Shown piece after piece: positions 12,728 to 25,020 of a DNA stretch of 64,000 nt. A program made the position numbers and the translations under genes. The notes under the pieces were generated by a model. That model searched no databases, was not told where the DNA came from, and saw only the letters and a program-made list of their open reading frames with translations. The stretch spans positions 718,847,867 to 718,911,866 of the forward strand of contig NC_081413.1 in the NCBI RefSeq assembly GCF_030272615.1, given 5' to 3'. Source of the stretch: Cryptomeria japonica. Taxonomy: Eukaryota; Streptophyta; Pinopsida; Cupressales; Cupressaceae. Within the stretch, counting starts at the first letter, position 1. Every line of letters begins with the position of its first letter.

Positions 12728-14105
12728 ACTCTGTTTATATAAATATCCTTAAAATGTGGTTATTAGAGTTTAAGTTTTGCATTAAGAAGATTTTTTTTCT
12801 TTCTTTCATACACCTTCTATTCTTTAATGGTTGGCATTAACTTAATATCTACATTATTTGGTTTTAATTATGCATATTTTATTTATTAAAGTAAAAAGAA
12901 ATCATACTCTACATTATTAGTAATTTGACTGAGAGATGAAACTCATCTATTAATACTTCTCATTTGAGAATATAAATCAAACAATTAATGAAAGAATATA
13001 TATTTAAAATATGTATTATATTATTTAATATCTTATTGCAAGTAATGGTATAATATTAAGAATAATTTAAAAAATTTAATGATTTTTTTTTTCAATAAAA
13101 GTGGATTATTTCACTAAACTTTTTTATTAATATTTTTTATTTCTTACACAAGATTCAAAGATAATACGGGAGGAAAGAATCTTGGGAAGAAAACCTACCA
13201 TCACAATTCATAAAATAAATCTATAGTATCTAATGGATCAGTTTATACACCCCGCCCAAAACCACATACAAAATGCGGCCACAACACAACTCATTTTCAA
13301 ATGTAGACTCCAAAGCCCTGTGCCAAATCCCATGAGCCAAAAACCTTCCTGCCAAAAAATAAAGTATCAAAAAACCTGAAATAATTATCATCATAAAATT
13401 TTACTTAACAAAATCACATAACTATTGCTGCAAACCTTCCCATACCCTAGAAGGAATTAACTTATTAACTTCTCTGCAAATTCCAACAATTCGATTTCTT
13501 TTTCATAACCGCATAATTGTTAGTTTTAAATTAGCTCGAATAAAATTAACATACTATCTATATCATTATTATAGTTGGTATGAGTCTACAATTTTAAAAT
13601 TTCAGCAACACATGTTGACTATGGCCAGTTGTCTTGCTTCATTTTGTAACAGTGTTTTGTTTGTGGGTTTCGGTTTCTTACAAAAATTGAGTGTTTGAAT
13701 CTCTTTAAAATCTATTGTTCAAGGTTTCAAGTCCTTCCAAAATCTATTTTTCCTCTTAACAAAATAATTCAAATGAATAACCAAGAAAATAAATTATTTT
13801 TAAAATTTATTATATTAGTTATTATTTTATTTTATTTTTCTTTTGGTGGTGGTTCAATATTAAGTCATCTTAAATGTTTTAAGAGATATAGAGAGATAAG
13901 TTGAAAACTATGAAATGTAACATCTTTGTTTATAAGGATTTTTAATGAAGAAATGTGTTTCTATCTTTTAATCTTATTATTTTGTAATTTTTATATTTTT
14001 TTTGTTATTAAAGATTTTATAATATTTATGTGTTATTCAAGTTTTTTTAACATTTGTATTTTTATGATATATTTTTGAAGTGTTTAATTTATCTATATTT
14101 AATAT
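12728..14105 (+). repeat. Right copy of the diverged ~1.3 kb direct repeat
   Basis: It starts CTCTGTTTATATAAAT and repeats TTAAGTTTTGCAT, a GGTTGGCATTAACTTA block, TTATTTTTCTTTTGGTGGT, AAGAGATATAGAGAGATAAG and a TTTAATTTATCTATATTTAAT end, parallel to 10876-12180. It contains about 0.5 kb of extra, less AT-rich sequence (about 13100-13600) that is absent from the left copy. Confidence 0.65.
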
Positions 14106-16569
14106 AATTTTCTTATCTCACATTAGAAAATTTTAATTATTTAAGATACACATATATATCATAATATTATATAAATATTTGAACCCTAATTTCTCCAATT
14201 TTAATGGAGGATAATTTTAATTTTCTACACTCGCCTCATTTCAATATCTTTGTTTAAAAGTTACATATTGATTTAAAAAACATCTAGTTGTTCAATCACA
14301 ATAAAAAAATTATATTAATAAAAAAGTTATCATTGATTTTTTTTTTTTTAATGGTATAAGGAAAAAATGTTGTCACGTATTCTAAAATTTAATCACTGAT
14401 ATGAAATTTAGAATAGTATGTTTCCTTGGATTTCTATAAAAATTTAAGAGGTTATTTTTTAAAATATACACTATTTGAAATATATGTATTATATTGGTGT
14501 TTTATTTATCTTATTTTGAGAATAAGATAGTCCTAGGTTTCAACCTATCATTCTCACACACAAATATATATCACCTTAAAAGGAAAGCCTATATCTCCTC
14601 TTTGAGATTTTCCATTCTTAGAATTAGACTATGAGAGTTGTTATACTTTTTTTTATATAACCAAATTTGCGACCATGTACTCTTAATTTAAACCTTTTTT
14701 CCCACCCTCTTGAGCTAGCAATTATAATTTACTAATCATTACTTGTCAATTCATGCATTAATTTGCTTAAATTAGTCATCTAGTATCTTATTTCTAAAAG
14801 GAAAATTATAAGACATTAGTAATAAAAATCTAGGAAAAAAGAAAAAAGAAACTAAGTAAAATCACATTATTAAAATTAGGTCTATTAGGTTTATATCATC
14901 ATCAATAGATACTACATTATTATAGGCATTAGGCATCCTTTTATTGTGTGTATTTTTTCTTGTTCATATGTAATAGGAGATTGATTATTATTAAAGAAGT
15001 CAAAATATTTTTTTCTATTTATGTAATGAAATAAAAGGTTCTCAACACTATTGAATTTCTAAATAAAGGTATATATATGAAAGATTTTTTTTTTAATTCA
15101 AGAGAAAGGATACAATTATGCCAAAAATAATTGATTATGGTAAGATGAATAATACTATACTTAAGGTTCCATATTATGTAGTAGAAACATCAATATATCT
15201 TTGTTGCCTACATGCCATTTTGGTAGTAGAAATAATGTAGTAGCATCCAAATTCAAAGAGCAATATTATATCAGCTAATAGTGTGTTTTTATGTTTTTCA
15301 TCTCATGTTGGTGTTTTCATATGTTTCTATCATTTATGTTCATTGTAATTACATTTTCTTGATTGAAATTATAATCTAGTGAAAGTCACTAGAAATAGAG
15401 ATGTGTCCAACTATCATAAAGATTTGAACTTAGCATATAATACACATCATGAACATGTCCATGTGTATTTGGTGACTTATTAGAAATCATGCCATGCTTT
15501 TATTATTAAATAGTTTTATGGTTGGATAGCATGCCAAAGTGTTTAATTCATACCCCAAAAGCTTAGTTATGTAATTCTTGGTCCTACAAGGTTCATATGA
15601 AAGACCATATAAATTTGTAAGGTCAATATCTTCATGACATACATGCAAAGATAGTCATTTTATAAATTTCAAGGAGATGTACCCATTTCCAATTTCCAAG
15701 GAAAATTCAAGTTGAAACCATTAGATAAGGACCTAGATTAATCTTATAAAAAGCATTGAAGATTATATATCACATTTTTTCTTGGCATCATCTTATTATA
15801 AATATATTATTTATAAATTTTGGTTGAATAAATTCAAATAAAGACTAGGTAGATTAGGAAGCATTGTTTAGAGTTTTCTAGATCTATGTTGTAAATTTTA
15901 TGTTTAAATGTATAAAAAATTATGAAGCTCATGTTCTAATTATATTTAAGAAATAAATTTAATATCATTTTAAGAATTTAAAATATGTATTATGTGAAAA
16001 TATTGTGTATTTTTATTAGCTATTTGATTAGGTGGTTTTTCATTAGACCCCTTAACAATGAATGAGGTAGATAGTATAGAGCTTACAATTGAAAAATAAG
16101 GGGAACATAAGAAGAATAAGTTTAAGTATACTAGACCAAGCATAGTTCTTGTGTTGATATAGCAAAGAAAGAAGGGAAATGTGACTCAAAGTAGGGCTAT
16201 AATTTTTTCAAGAAATGTAAAAAGTGAATATGCCCCTAAAGATTGGAGATAAATAGAAAAAACATAAAGAAGGATAAGACAATTGCAAATGAGATAAGGA
16301 GATAGATGACAAAAAAATGAGGATGGATTCATAAAGATTACCAATTGTAAGAGAATATTTACATAGTGTCCTCCTAGACAACCAACCAAGTTTAATTATT
16401 CCTTTCCTTGTTACTATTTTTCTTGTAATCAACTTATGGTCATAGGGCTATAGATTGTAGATTCAACATGAGAAGAAATGCTTTTACAAGTAGAAATTTG
16501 TTTGCACCTCTTGTTGATTTTAACATGGTATATTATAAATGAATTATAGAAAAATTATACAGAAGTAGC
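14106..16569. other. AT-rich spacer, no gene seen
   Basis: The translations are low-complexity and short. No LTR ends, zinc knuckle or polymerase motif could be recognised. The stretch may be heavily decayed retrotransposon sequence, because the protease relic starting at about 16570 is in the plus orientation and its upstream part should lie here. Confidence 0.5.
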
Positions 16570-17000
16570 ATTAATTCTCCAAAATAGGATAATAGAAGGT
16601 TGTCCCTTAATAAAAAAAGAGAATGATGATTATGATGCATATAAGAAGAGAGAATCTAAGAAGGGATGGAAGATAAAGAAATAATAATAGAAAGTAGAGA
16701 ATTTTCTTCTTGTCTAGGCAGCATTTCATGCTCAAATTGAGAAGAGCATTTGGTGTCTGGATAGTGGCTTCACTAATCATATGATAGGAGAGAAGACTAA
16801 GTTTCTTTCACTGAAAGGTACTAGTAAAGGAGTAGTGAGGTTTGGATCAAATGACACTATAACCATTGTTGGAAAAGACACAATCAATTTTGATAATGGA
16901 AAGACAACTACAAAAAATGTGTTGTTTGTTGAGGGACTCAAACATAATTTTCTTAGTGTCAAATAGATGTGTGATAATGGATATTGCAGACACCTAAAAT
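16570..17000 (+). pseudogene. Ty1/copia gag-protease relic
   Basis: The plus frame around 16723-16966 reads a copia protease start, SIWCLDSGFTNHMIG. The family pattern is W-x-x-DSG-[CA]-[ST]-x-HMTG, so the catalytic Asp-Ser-Gly is present while the next Cys/Ala is Phe. It continues with KNVLFVEGLKHNFLSVK, the conserved segment leading into the GAG-pre-integrase region, and is then stopped by TAG at 16965. Upstream the gag part is broken by TAA and TAG codons. Nothing after about 17000 continues pol, because a TIR element starts at 17022. Confidence 0.8.
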
Positions 17001-17021
17001 TATTCTTTTAAATTAAATAAA

Positions 17022-17643
17022 GGGTATGAGCAGGATCATGGTAGGCCAAGTAGGCTCTTAAGTGGCAATAAAAATAAGAAAAACGGAGTTAGACAACTTG
17101 AGGTAAAAATTTGAATAAGTTACCAACATTATTTCAGAAATATGTAAGAATAGAATCTATAGCAAATTGAATTTAGTTTCTAAGCTACTAGTTGTTTTAT
17201 GAAAAAAATAAAAAATCTATTTGACAAAAAATTGAAATTTCAATGCAGTAGTACTAAAATTTCAGGAGAAAGTTGAGAACCAAGTGTTTCTCTGACCAAC
17301 CACAATTAAACCATAATAGTTTTTTATAATATTTTATATATAAGTAGAAGACGCATGTCTGGATGTGATACAATTTTTTTGTATTTTTTTTAAATAAATA
17401 ATTAATTGTGATTTTTAACTACAATTTTAAAAAAATATAAAATCTCGTATGTCTGACCACCATAACTTGGTCAAAACTTTATGAAACTCATTTTTTTAAT
17501 CCTATACTATATGAATCAGAGAATGTGACGCATGTTTTAGATTCAAAAAATGTGATACAGTTTAAAAGTTATAGATATTTTTCAATCAGGACTTTAGTCA
17601 GAATATCGCCACTTTTTGGCTCCTCATGATCCTGCACATACCC
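17022..17643. mobile_element. Candidate non-autonomous DNA transposon (MITE-like), 622 bp
   Basis: The left end is GGGTATGAGCAGGATCATG. The right end is CATGATCCTGCACATACCC, whose reverse complement matches the left end at 18 of 19 positions, with partial similarity extending further (GGCCAAG versus GAGCCAAA). TAAA lies directly outside both ends (17018-17021 and 17644-17647), a possible target duplication in AT-rich DNA. There is no open frame of note. The superfamily is not assigned. Confidence 0.6.
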
Positions 17644-17880
17644 TAAATATTTATTATTTATTAAATTATTTTATCCTAATATATTTTATTAATTAAATAA
17701 ATATCTTAATTAATTCACTAAGCCTTTTCTTTCTATTTTAAATAAATATTTATTATTTATTTAATCTCATCCCTTTCCTAAATTAAATAAATAATTTTAT
17801 TTATTTAATTAATTCACTTATCTTTTTCCTCTTTTAATCTCAGCCTTCCAACTTGCTCACATGAATCAAAATTTAAATGC
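17644..17880. other. AT-rich TTAATTAAATAAAT-type tract
   Basis: Runs of ATTTATTTAATTAA resemble, on the opposite strand, the AT-rich part of the large gypsy LTRs at 36430-36700 and 61860-62100. It may be an LTR fragment of a related family, interrupted by the TIR element at 17022-17643. Confidence 0.35.
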
Positions 17881-20800
17881 TGAACACACAACAAGATTGA
17901 GAGGGGGGTGAATCAACCTACATCTCTAACACAACTTTCTTTTTTATCTATTAAACTTCAAACCATTGCTAACATATTACTTTAATGAAATCATGAGAGT
18001 ACAAAACATAATAAACTCATGAACACCAAATTTCATAGAAAACTTGAGAAGAGAAAAACCATGGTGAGAATGACACTCATAATATAGATACAAATTATTA
18101 AAATGATTAGGCCACATGCCAAAGAGCTCACTTCTCTAGACTTGCAAGCTAAGGCACACAATCTTCTATGGCAAGATACAAAGGACTTGCAGAACTGAAA
18201 CACACTACTTCAGGGCAAGATACAAAGAGCTGCCAAGAGAGACTCATTGTCTTCTTATAGGAATAGCTGAATAAAAAATGAATAGGATCCCCTGATCATG
18301 AAATTGATCTTGAATCACCATGTAAATTGTCCAATGTAATGGTAAATACAAATAACTGCAAACACTGTTACCAAATATTGTCAAGGCTCTTGTTAATTGA
18401 GTGTCACACACCTTTTCAATCAAATCTATTTGCATATCATTCACATCCAATTCACATAAATTTGAACACATTCCATACATATGTACATCTCAACACATAC
18501 ATTTACTCGTCCTTATATACAAAGATATTAATTAAAACTCTCAATTGATTTGGCCCAAAATAGAGTAATAAAATCACATAAGCTAAGCCATTTGAAGTAA
18601 TAATATCTAATGTGGTCCACTCTAAGATAAAGAGGGGAGCCAAAAACAACATCATGCATCACTCTAAGTTGATAACAATAAGTCACATACCCTAACACAT
18701 ATTCCAAAGCTTGTTCAAAATGAAATGTGTAGATAAACAATAAAAATCAGCAACCAATTGGCCTAAAAAACATTTGCAATACAAATTACCTAATGCAGAT
18801 CTCCACACACCATGGTGAGACCCGAAAAAATATTCCAACATAACCTCCAAGGCATATCCAGACCAAAAAACATATTCCAGACAAGATAATCTATTCGGGT
18901 ACATTGAGACCCAATACAACTGATCATACCAAGCACATACCAACATAACTCATGTAGAATTAAAAAAAACACTAGAGATATGAGCTGGAACACTGCATGA
19001 ACCAACTAATCATGTCCTCCAAAATGCAACACTTGAGTTTGCATATCCAAAAGCCACCAAGTAGATTTTGAACTAGTCTGACAGACACTCTCACTGTTAG
19101 AGAATAGCAACAACCAATCTCATATCATCTGAGCAACTAGAGGACCTACAAACTTGATAGTACACAATTCACATAACATTAAAATTATATCCAAGTCTAC
19201 ATACCATACTCTTCACAATCTAGATCAAAACATTCTTCCACTAAGACATTAAAAACTCTTTCCTACATATTGAAACTTTTGCTACACTGATCTTTTGGAA
19301 ACTCCTCATGTAAGCACATCTTCATTAGATAATGTGACAACATATGAAAACTTAAAGCCAAACCAAATTTACCGCTAAACATCTATTTCCAACTTTATAT
19401 AAGTTACCATAACATCAATGATAGCCTCAACTAAGATACCAATCCAACTCAATAGAAACACCAATCAACACACATTGATATGATACATTTCTGATAACAA
19501 AATTCAACTAAGGCACTGAACAAACTCAACAGTAACACCAATTTTTGACACTCTTGATCAACAGTACAAAATAGAGAAACCTTCGTATACTTGCATGACA
19601 ACATAATAACAGCTCACTTGTTTGTCACCAACTATAACCAACAGTAGTTTGCACAACACAAGACAACTAACCTAGCATCAACTGTAACCAACAATGGTTT
19701 GCATAGAACAAGTGTTGTAAGGCTAATCAAAATGAGCTACTTATGTGTTTTTATTTATGTCAACATGCTTTGGTTATCATTAGTGACTACTTGGTGTAAG
19801 TATTTTTGAGTTTTTTGTGCAGTTATGATGGGTAATTTTCTCTACATATCTTCTATGTTGCATATCTACTCTTGCAGTTTAGACATGTTATTAAGATATG
19901 TTTAGAGATTTTATTACTTGGATTTGGATCTCCATATTTCTATGTTGAGGATGTTGTGTTTACTAGTATGGTTGACGATGTTTGACAGTGTTCCATGTGA
20001 AATGCATGCTTTGAATTTCTTCGTGTTACAGTTTCTAGCATTACATTTTTTTAGTTAGGATGATAATGTCCTTAACTTCATTTTATTCAGTTGGCACATG
20101 TTCTTGGGCTTCGAAAGCCTGATTTTCAAGTTTGATGGTGTTTACTCTAAGTTTGGCCAACCTCAGGTGTTTACACTCTACTTTGTTGCTCTGATGATTA
20201 TGGAATTTTGTATAATGTGTTTAATAATCATTTGGGTCCTGAATAAGATGTGTTGTGGTCCACTTTACATTCTTCTCTACCACGAAATGTTTAGTGATGA
20301 CCTAATTTGAATTGCATTCGATTAACTTGCTTAGCTAACCTTGGGAGATTTTACATATGAGAGGTTGATATATAATGTTTCTTGGATAGTGTAATGGGTG
20401 TATGCATATGTGTCTATATGAGTGAAAGAAAGTGGAATAAGGTGAAGGTGTATGAAAGAGGATGTATCTTCCTAACAATTTTATGGTTGGTGTTGAGCTG
20501 GTGAAAAGAGTTGAGTTGTGTGAGCTTTCATGTGTTAGCTACCAGAAGTAGTTAGCTGAAGGTATCTACAGATCTTGCGGTTGTAGAAGTGAATTTGTGA
20601 TGGATTATTTCTCTTTTATTCTTCTTCATTCTTGCAATGAGCCCTCCACCAGTGAGCCTCTTCTTTCTTTCTCTCGAGAAGTGTGCCCTTTGGCAGTGAG
20701 CCTTTCTTTGTAAAAATAACCTTAACCAGTGTCACCCTAACAAGTGTTCATATATTGAGAATTGCTTCTCCATGGTTCTTCCCCTAATAGGGTTTTCCAC

Positions 20801-21066
20801 ATAAAATTTGGTGTCTCATTGTGTATGGTGTGCTTGATGTTTCATGTTCATATCTTTCTATGTATTATGTGTTAAAGTTAAGTTATTCCAAATTTGCTTT
20901 GGGAATTAGGTTTAAGATTTTATACAACTGATTCATCCACCCTCTCATTTCTATTGTGTGTTGATATATTCAACAACAAGATTGTACAAGACTATATTTG
21001 AATTAGACCACATGTAGACAAAAGTATTTGACATCAATGACAACATAATTTAGACTTCCAATGATT
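17881..21066 (-). mobile_element. Old copia-like LTR, minus orientation, interrupted by a solo LTR
   Basis: Read on the minus strand, the 3' end at about 17881-17915 has the TGATTCACCCCCCTCTCA motif seen near the 3' ends of the other copia-like LTRs in this window (31420-31440 and 29755-29770, plus strand). The 5' end near 21066 is preceded by a polypurine tract (reverse complement of 21067-21078, AAAGGGGGAAAT). A TGTTGTCATTGATGTC block 20-30 bases into the LTR is shared with the other copia LTRs. Without the insert at 19713-20975 the LTR is about 1.9 kb. Its terminal TG appears mutated. Confidence 0.6.
19713..20975 (+). mobile_element. Solo LTR, 1263 bp, TSD ACAAG
   Basis: It begins TGTTGTAAGG and ends TTCAACA, with ACAAG repeated exactly on both sides (19708-19712 and 20976-20980). 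Near the 3' end it has the same kind of block as the other copia-like LTRs in this window: CCTAATAGGGTTTTCCAC, then a CTGATTCATCCACCCTCTCA stretch. It contains no ORF of note and no second LTR, so LTR-LTR recombination is the likely history. Confidence 0.8.
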
Positions 21067-22177
21067 TCCCCCTTTGTCATTGATGGCAACACTTGTACCA
21101 TCTTCTACTGAAATCTCTCCTCATTTGAAATCAAAGAGGAAGGGAACACATATGAAAATAGACACCTTCCTTCAGATCTATGTCCCCCTAATAGGGACAA
21201 CTCACATTGCAACCACTTTCCTAAAACTAGGGAAACATCTCCTACACTGCTCCCACTAAGAGTAGCCACCACATCAAACTAAGAGACAAAAGAAAAGATT
21301 TGAGTCTCCTACATAATACTTCATCTCATGAATTGATTACCACAAAGAACTATTGTAAAGAATTCTACTTCAACAACAGGTAATGACACTAAATTTTGCA
21401 CCATCTAAACTTCTTTTGTTATCTACATTTCAAATTGATTCCATATCTGAATAACCTCTTTGTTATCTTCATCTAAGATTCATATTCGAAGTACATCATT
21501 CCTAAGCACTCTTTATCAATCTACAATGCTAAAGGAAATTCAACATCTAAATCTTTGAGGGGTGGTTCATAATATTTTTGGGTAGATCTCCCCCTAGACA
21601 CAACATTAATCTTAGTTTCTAGAAAATTCGATGCCAACTAAGGGTGCAGATCCCATCATAAACGTATCTTCATCTAATTTATTCATCCATAGTATGTTCA
21701 ACTTCTCTTTAGGATCAATCTTCTTTTCCAAATCAGTAAACTTCTCATTCCTTTCTCTGCAATACTTAGCAATATGCCCAATCTTGTTACAATTATAGCA
21801 TGCCGAACATTGTTGTAGTCCACTTTCATTCAATCTACCATCACCAATCCTTATGAATCTTCCATTAGAGATTTACTCAATGGCCTTGTGTTAATACATA
21901 CTACAAGTATAGCAATATCCCTTGAAAGATTGAACATTCCTATCATACCTTGCATTCATATTTCTATTCCATATTATTCAACTATTGCACATATTAGCTT
22001 TATGACCAAAATTATTACAAGCATAACATTTTTTATTAAATGAATGTGATCCCTTCTAAAATCACATATTTAATATCCAAAATTACTACATGCAAAACAA
22101 TTACCATTGAAAGATAATAAGTACCCGGTTTGAGTAGAAGACCTCTTAAAATTCCTTTTGTTATGGACCATAGTAAG
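21067..22177 (-). pseudogene. Zinc-knuckle gag relic of the old minus-strand copia-like element
   Basis: On the minus strand, 22170 to 21612 encodes broken gag with several CCHC knuckles: CFACSNFGY (His lost), CYTCSMY and an intact CYNCNKIGHIAKYC at about 21755-21800. In-frame stops separate them. Reading on, the frame decays and the polypurine tract at 21067-21078 is reached with no protease, integrase or reverse transcriptase. Either pol was deleted or the element never had it, as seems true for the element at 30282. It is cut at 22178 by a gypsy LTR. Confidence 0.65.
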
Positions 22178-23314
22178 TGTATTGGGGTGATTTGGAATTA
22201 GAGTTTTAATTAAGTTAATAAAACTAGTAACAAGCCAAATTATCCAATAGATATAGCTACAATCCAAATAGGGAAAGGGCTGAAATTCAAATTACATTCA
22301 CTGGTTATTGATAGTTACCCTCTTTCTTGAAATTGGAAGGTAATTGTGAAATTAGGGTAAAACAAAATTAATAATTGAAGTAATTTGGTGAAAGGAAATG
22401 ACTACAGATATCTCATGGAGCCAAAAAATAAGATTTGGGTAGAAGAATATGTTTAGAACCTAATCCTAGAAGTTCAACCTAATTTTTCAAGACTATGTAG
22501 TACAAATTCGCCCTGGTCCTCCAAATTTCGCTCTGTCAAAAGTTGAACCTATTCATTGTTGTCAACTCTATCTAAATCATCGAGTACAACTCCTGAGTCT
22601 ATTCCCTATGGAGAAAAAGAGAGGAAATTTATTCTGGATAGGGATTTGCCTTAGGTCAAACCCTAATTTAGGAATTAACCTTGAAATTGAAACAGTAATT
22701 GAAATAACAACTATAGAAAGATGCTTTCCTTTTGAGGGAAAGTCTAGATCTGAACTTGTCATTGAAATGTATACCTTGATGAAGTTTTGTTTGTTCCTCA
22801 TGCAAGGATTTTAGGATGTCTTTTAGAATGTCTTCAAATAATTTTGATCACTGATGTCATCTTTAATTCATAAACTTGACTTCACTTCTTCTCCAATGCT
22901 TGATAAATGACTGATTTCTTGCTCACTTGAAATGAATTTGCAATTAGGATCATAGAGTTGTTAGATTAGGTTAGGTTTTCAAATGAGAGAAGTAGAACTC
23001 CTTTTATACTTGGCTACTTGAAAATTAATTGAGTTTCTTGAGTAAGCTAACATGAGATCAAATTTCCTGCTCATTTGAGATGACCATTATGAGGACCAAA
23101 AATGGGTCCTAATTGAGAGGACCAGACTGCCTAGTGCCCTGGTCTTGATAATTAGAACTCAGGATTGGAAGGAAGGTAGGGAAGTGGGTAGAAATACAAG
23201 TTTTTAGGTCGTGTGAGCAAAATCAAAATAGACATCAAGCATCGAAAGCTGAAGCACCAAGATGAGGTCTAAGAAAAGTTGAAATTGTATACAGATACAA
23301 TTTATAATGCTACA
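22178..23314 (-). mobile_element. 3' LTR of an old Ty3/gypsy element, minus orientation
   Basis: The ends are TGTA (22178) and TACA (23314). Inside are blocks shared with the younger LTR at 43577-44820: GGTTTGCC, then TTAGGTCAAACCC, GGAATTAACC, GGACCAG, GCCCTGGTC, and an ATGCTACA end. The internal side resumes at 29815 after the copia insertion with TCCCCCACTTTAGTGGGAGT, the reverse complement of a polypurine tract, as at 44821. It is clearly much more diverged than the 43577 family member. Confidence 0.75.
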
Positions 23315-23317
23315 TTT

Positions 23318-23720
23318 TGTTGGCATATGATGAAGCGGTGACAATGTATGTTGTCATTGATGTCAATAAGCTCTCAAGTAGGAGAACCAGTATGCACCAG
23401 TATGAAGATTGGAAGCAGTTATGGTCAACTGGGATGGAGTGGACCGGTGTCGGGATTCACTATATGTGTCTACCGATTGGTAGTCTCTGTTCTGCTCTAG
23501 GGTTTTCGGTATGGCCTGTGCGGTGCAACCGATGGTGTTTTGTGAATGATAAGGATAAGGATCAAGATGCCATGTCAGCCATGTGCATGTGAAGAATTTC
23601 CTTGAGGATCTTGCACGTGAAGATCAAATGCATTGAATGCCTATCTCGGGAATGCACGATTTTCTGAGTGGTGTGTGAAGAGCGTGTGATGGGTTACCAT
23701 TTTCCAGATGTGGTGAAGAT
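23318..23720 (+). repeat. Truncated 5' LTR of the copia element
   Basis: It matches 28442-28848 of the 3' LTR, including TGTTGTCATTGATGTCAATA and GAGCGTGTGATGGGTTAC, with scattered substitutions. Similarity stops abruptly after GGTGAAGAT at about 23720. About 960 bp that should follow, including the LTR 3' end and the PBS, are absent. Confidence 0.8.
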
Positions 23721-24245
23721 TTTAAAAAATACAAAACCTCATCATCTTTTTAAAACCCTAGACATGATGTCCTTATAAAGGAGTTTGATTTCATGTCGGT
23801 CCAATAGGATTACATTACAAGTTCCTAGGTTCAGTGCATCTAGACACATTTGGTAACATGACACAAAATCACCGACAAACTATCGGTGGATGATAACTCA
23901 TCATAGAAATACTAGTTGGTAACTCATCACAGAGTAATACTGGTTCATATAATTTACCGATTACTAGTTGTCAAAAATGAAGACTGGAAAAATGTTAACT
24001 ACTGCTTTGTTCCTTCGTACCACTTGAGATCCTCAAACCACTTGAGGTCTTCATACCGCTTGAGGTCTTCAGTTAGTTTGTGATTGGTAAGCATCTTCTG
24101 CAAAACATCGATAGTCTAAAGACTATAATACATAATACCAATTGGAACAAATAGCGATTGAGCATAACTCTTACATCAAGAAAGTGTACATAAAGCAAGT
24201 GTGTGTTCATCAATGACAACCACAACATCATCAAAAATGCCAACA
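23721..24245 (-). mobile_element. Reversed LTR fragment replacing the 5' end of the copia element
   Basis: Read on the minus strand this starts TGTTGGCATTTTTGATG and has the GTTGTCATTGATGAA block expected for a copia-like LTR 5' end. Its other end (23721) is not a CA terminus, so it is partial. AAGAT occurs directly outside both joints (23716-23720 and 24246-24250), either a target duplication or microhomology. Confidence 0.55.
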
Positions 24246-25020
24246 AAGATAAGGACAATCCAAAAGATGTATGGGACAAACTAGAATCCATCTATGGCAG
24301 TGATGAACATGTCAAGCAGGCTTAAGCAAGAAAGCCTTAGAGGAAAGTTTAAAGATATGAGGATGGCTGAAGGAGAGACCATTCAGCAGTATGGCATAAG
24401 AATCAAGACAATGGTTGGAGAAATCAAGAACACTGGTGGAACAAGTGATGATGCCACTGTTGTCAGTAAAGTTCTGAGATCACTTTTACTAGTCTACGCA
24501 ATCAGGGTTGCCGCTATTCAGGAGCTAAGATCTATTGACAAAACCAAGGTATCCTTAGACTCTATTATTGCAAAGTTGATTGCATATGAATTGAATATCT
24601 ATGATGGTAGTGTTTAGAAGACCAGTCTTCCTTTAGAGTGTTTGCTTCCTCTGTACCAACCAGGAAAGGAAAAGAGGTCAGTACCAGTTATGAATCCAAG
24701 CCAAGAAGAGATATGGACGATGAGGACATTTTGATGGAGTTTGAAGCTCTTCTTGCCAAGAGACTTCCAAAAGGCACCGGTAAATACAGAGGTAAGATTC
24801 CTCTGAAGTGTTTTTCCTACAATAAGATAGGACATATAGCTGTTAACTATCCTAAGAATGACAATAAGGATAAATCGGAAAGGTTTAGAAAGTATAAAGG
24901 AGGAGGTAGGAGAAATTGTCTTGTTGTAGTGGATGAAGGTGTTACCGATGAATCTGAGGATGAAGAGAGTGAGGACATAGTGTTTGTAGCTGTCAAGGAA
25001 GAGGTGTCTGACCAGAAAGC
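24246..25020 (+). pseudogene. Ty1/copia gag, 5'-truncated
   Basis: The first frame (24246-24618) reads NPKDVWDKLESIYGSDEH and then a gag helix region ending YELNIYDGSV, stopped by TAG at 24616. After a frame change the ORF from 24638 has an acidic/basic linker and a broken zinc knuckle, CFSYNKIGHIAVNYP (about 24808-24852), in which the second and last Cys are both Tyr. Retrotransposon gag forms the virus-like particle and its knuckle binds RNA. This copy lacks the N-terminus and a working knuckle. Confidence 0.8.
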
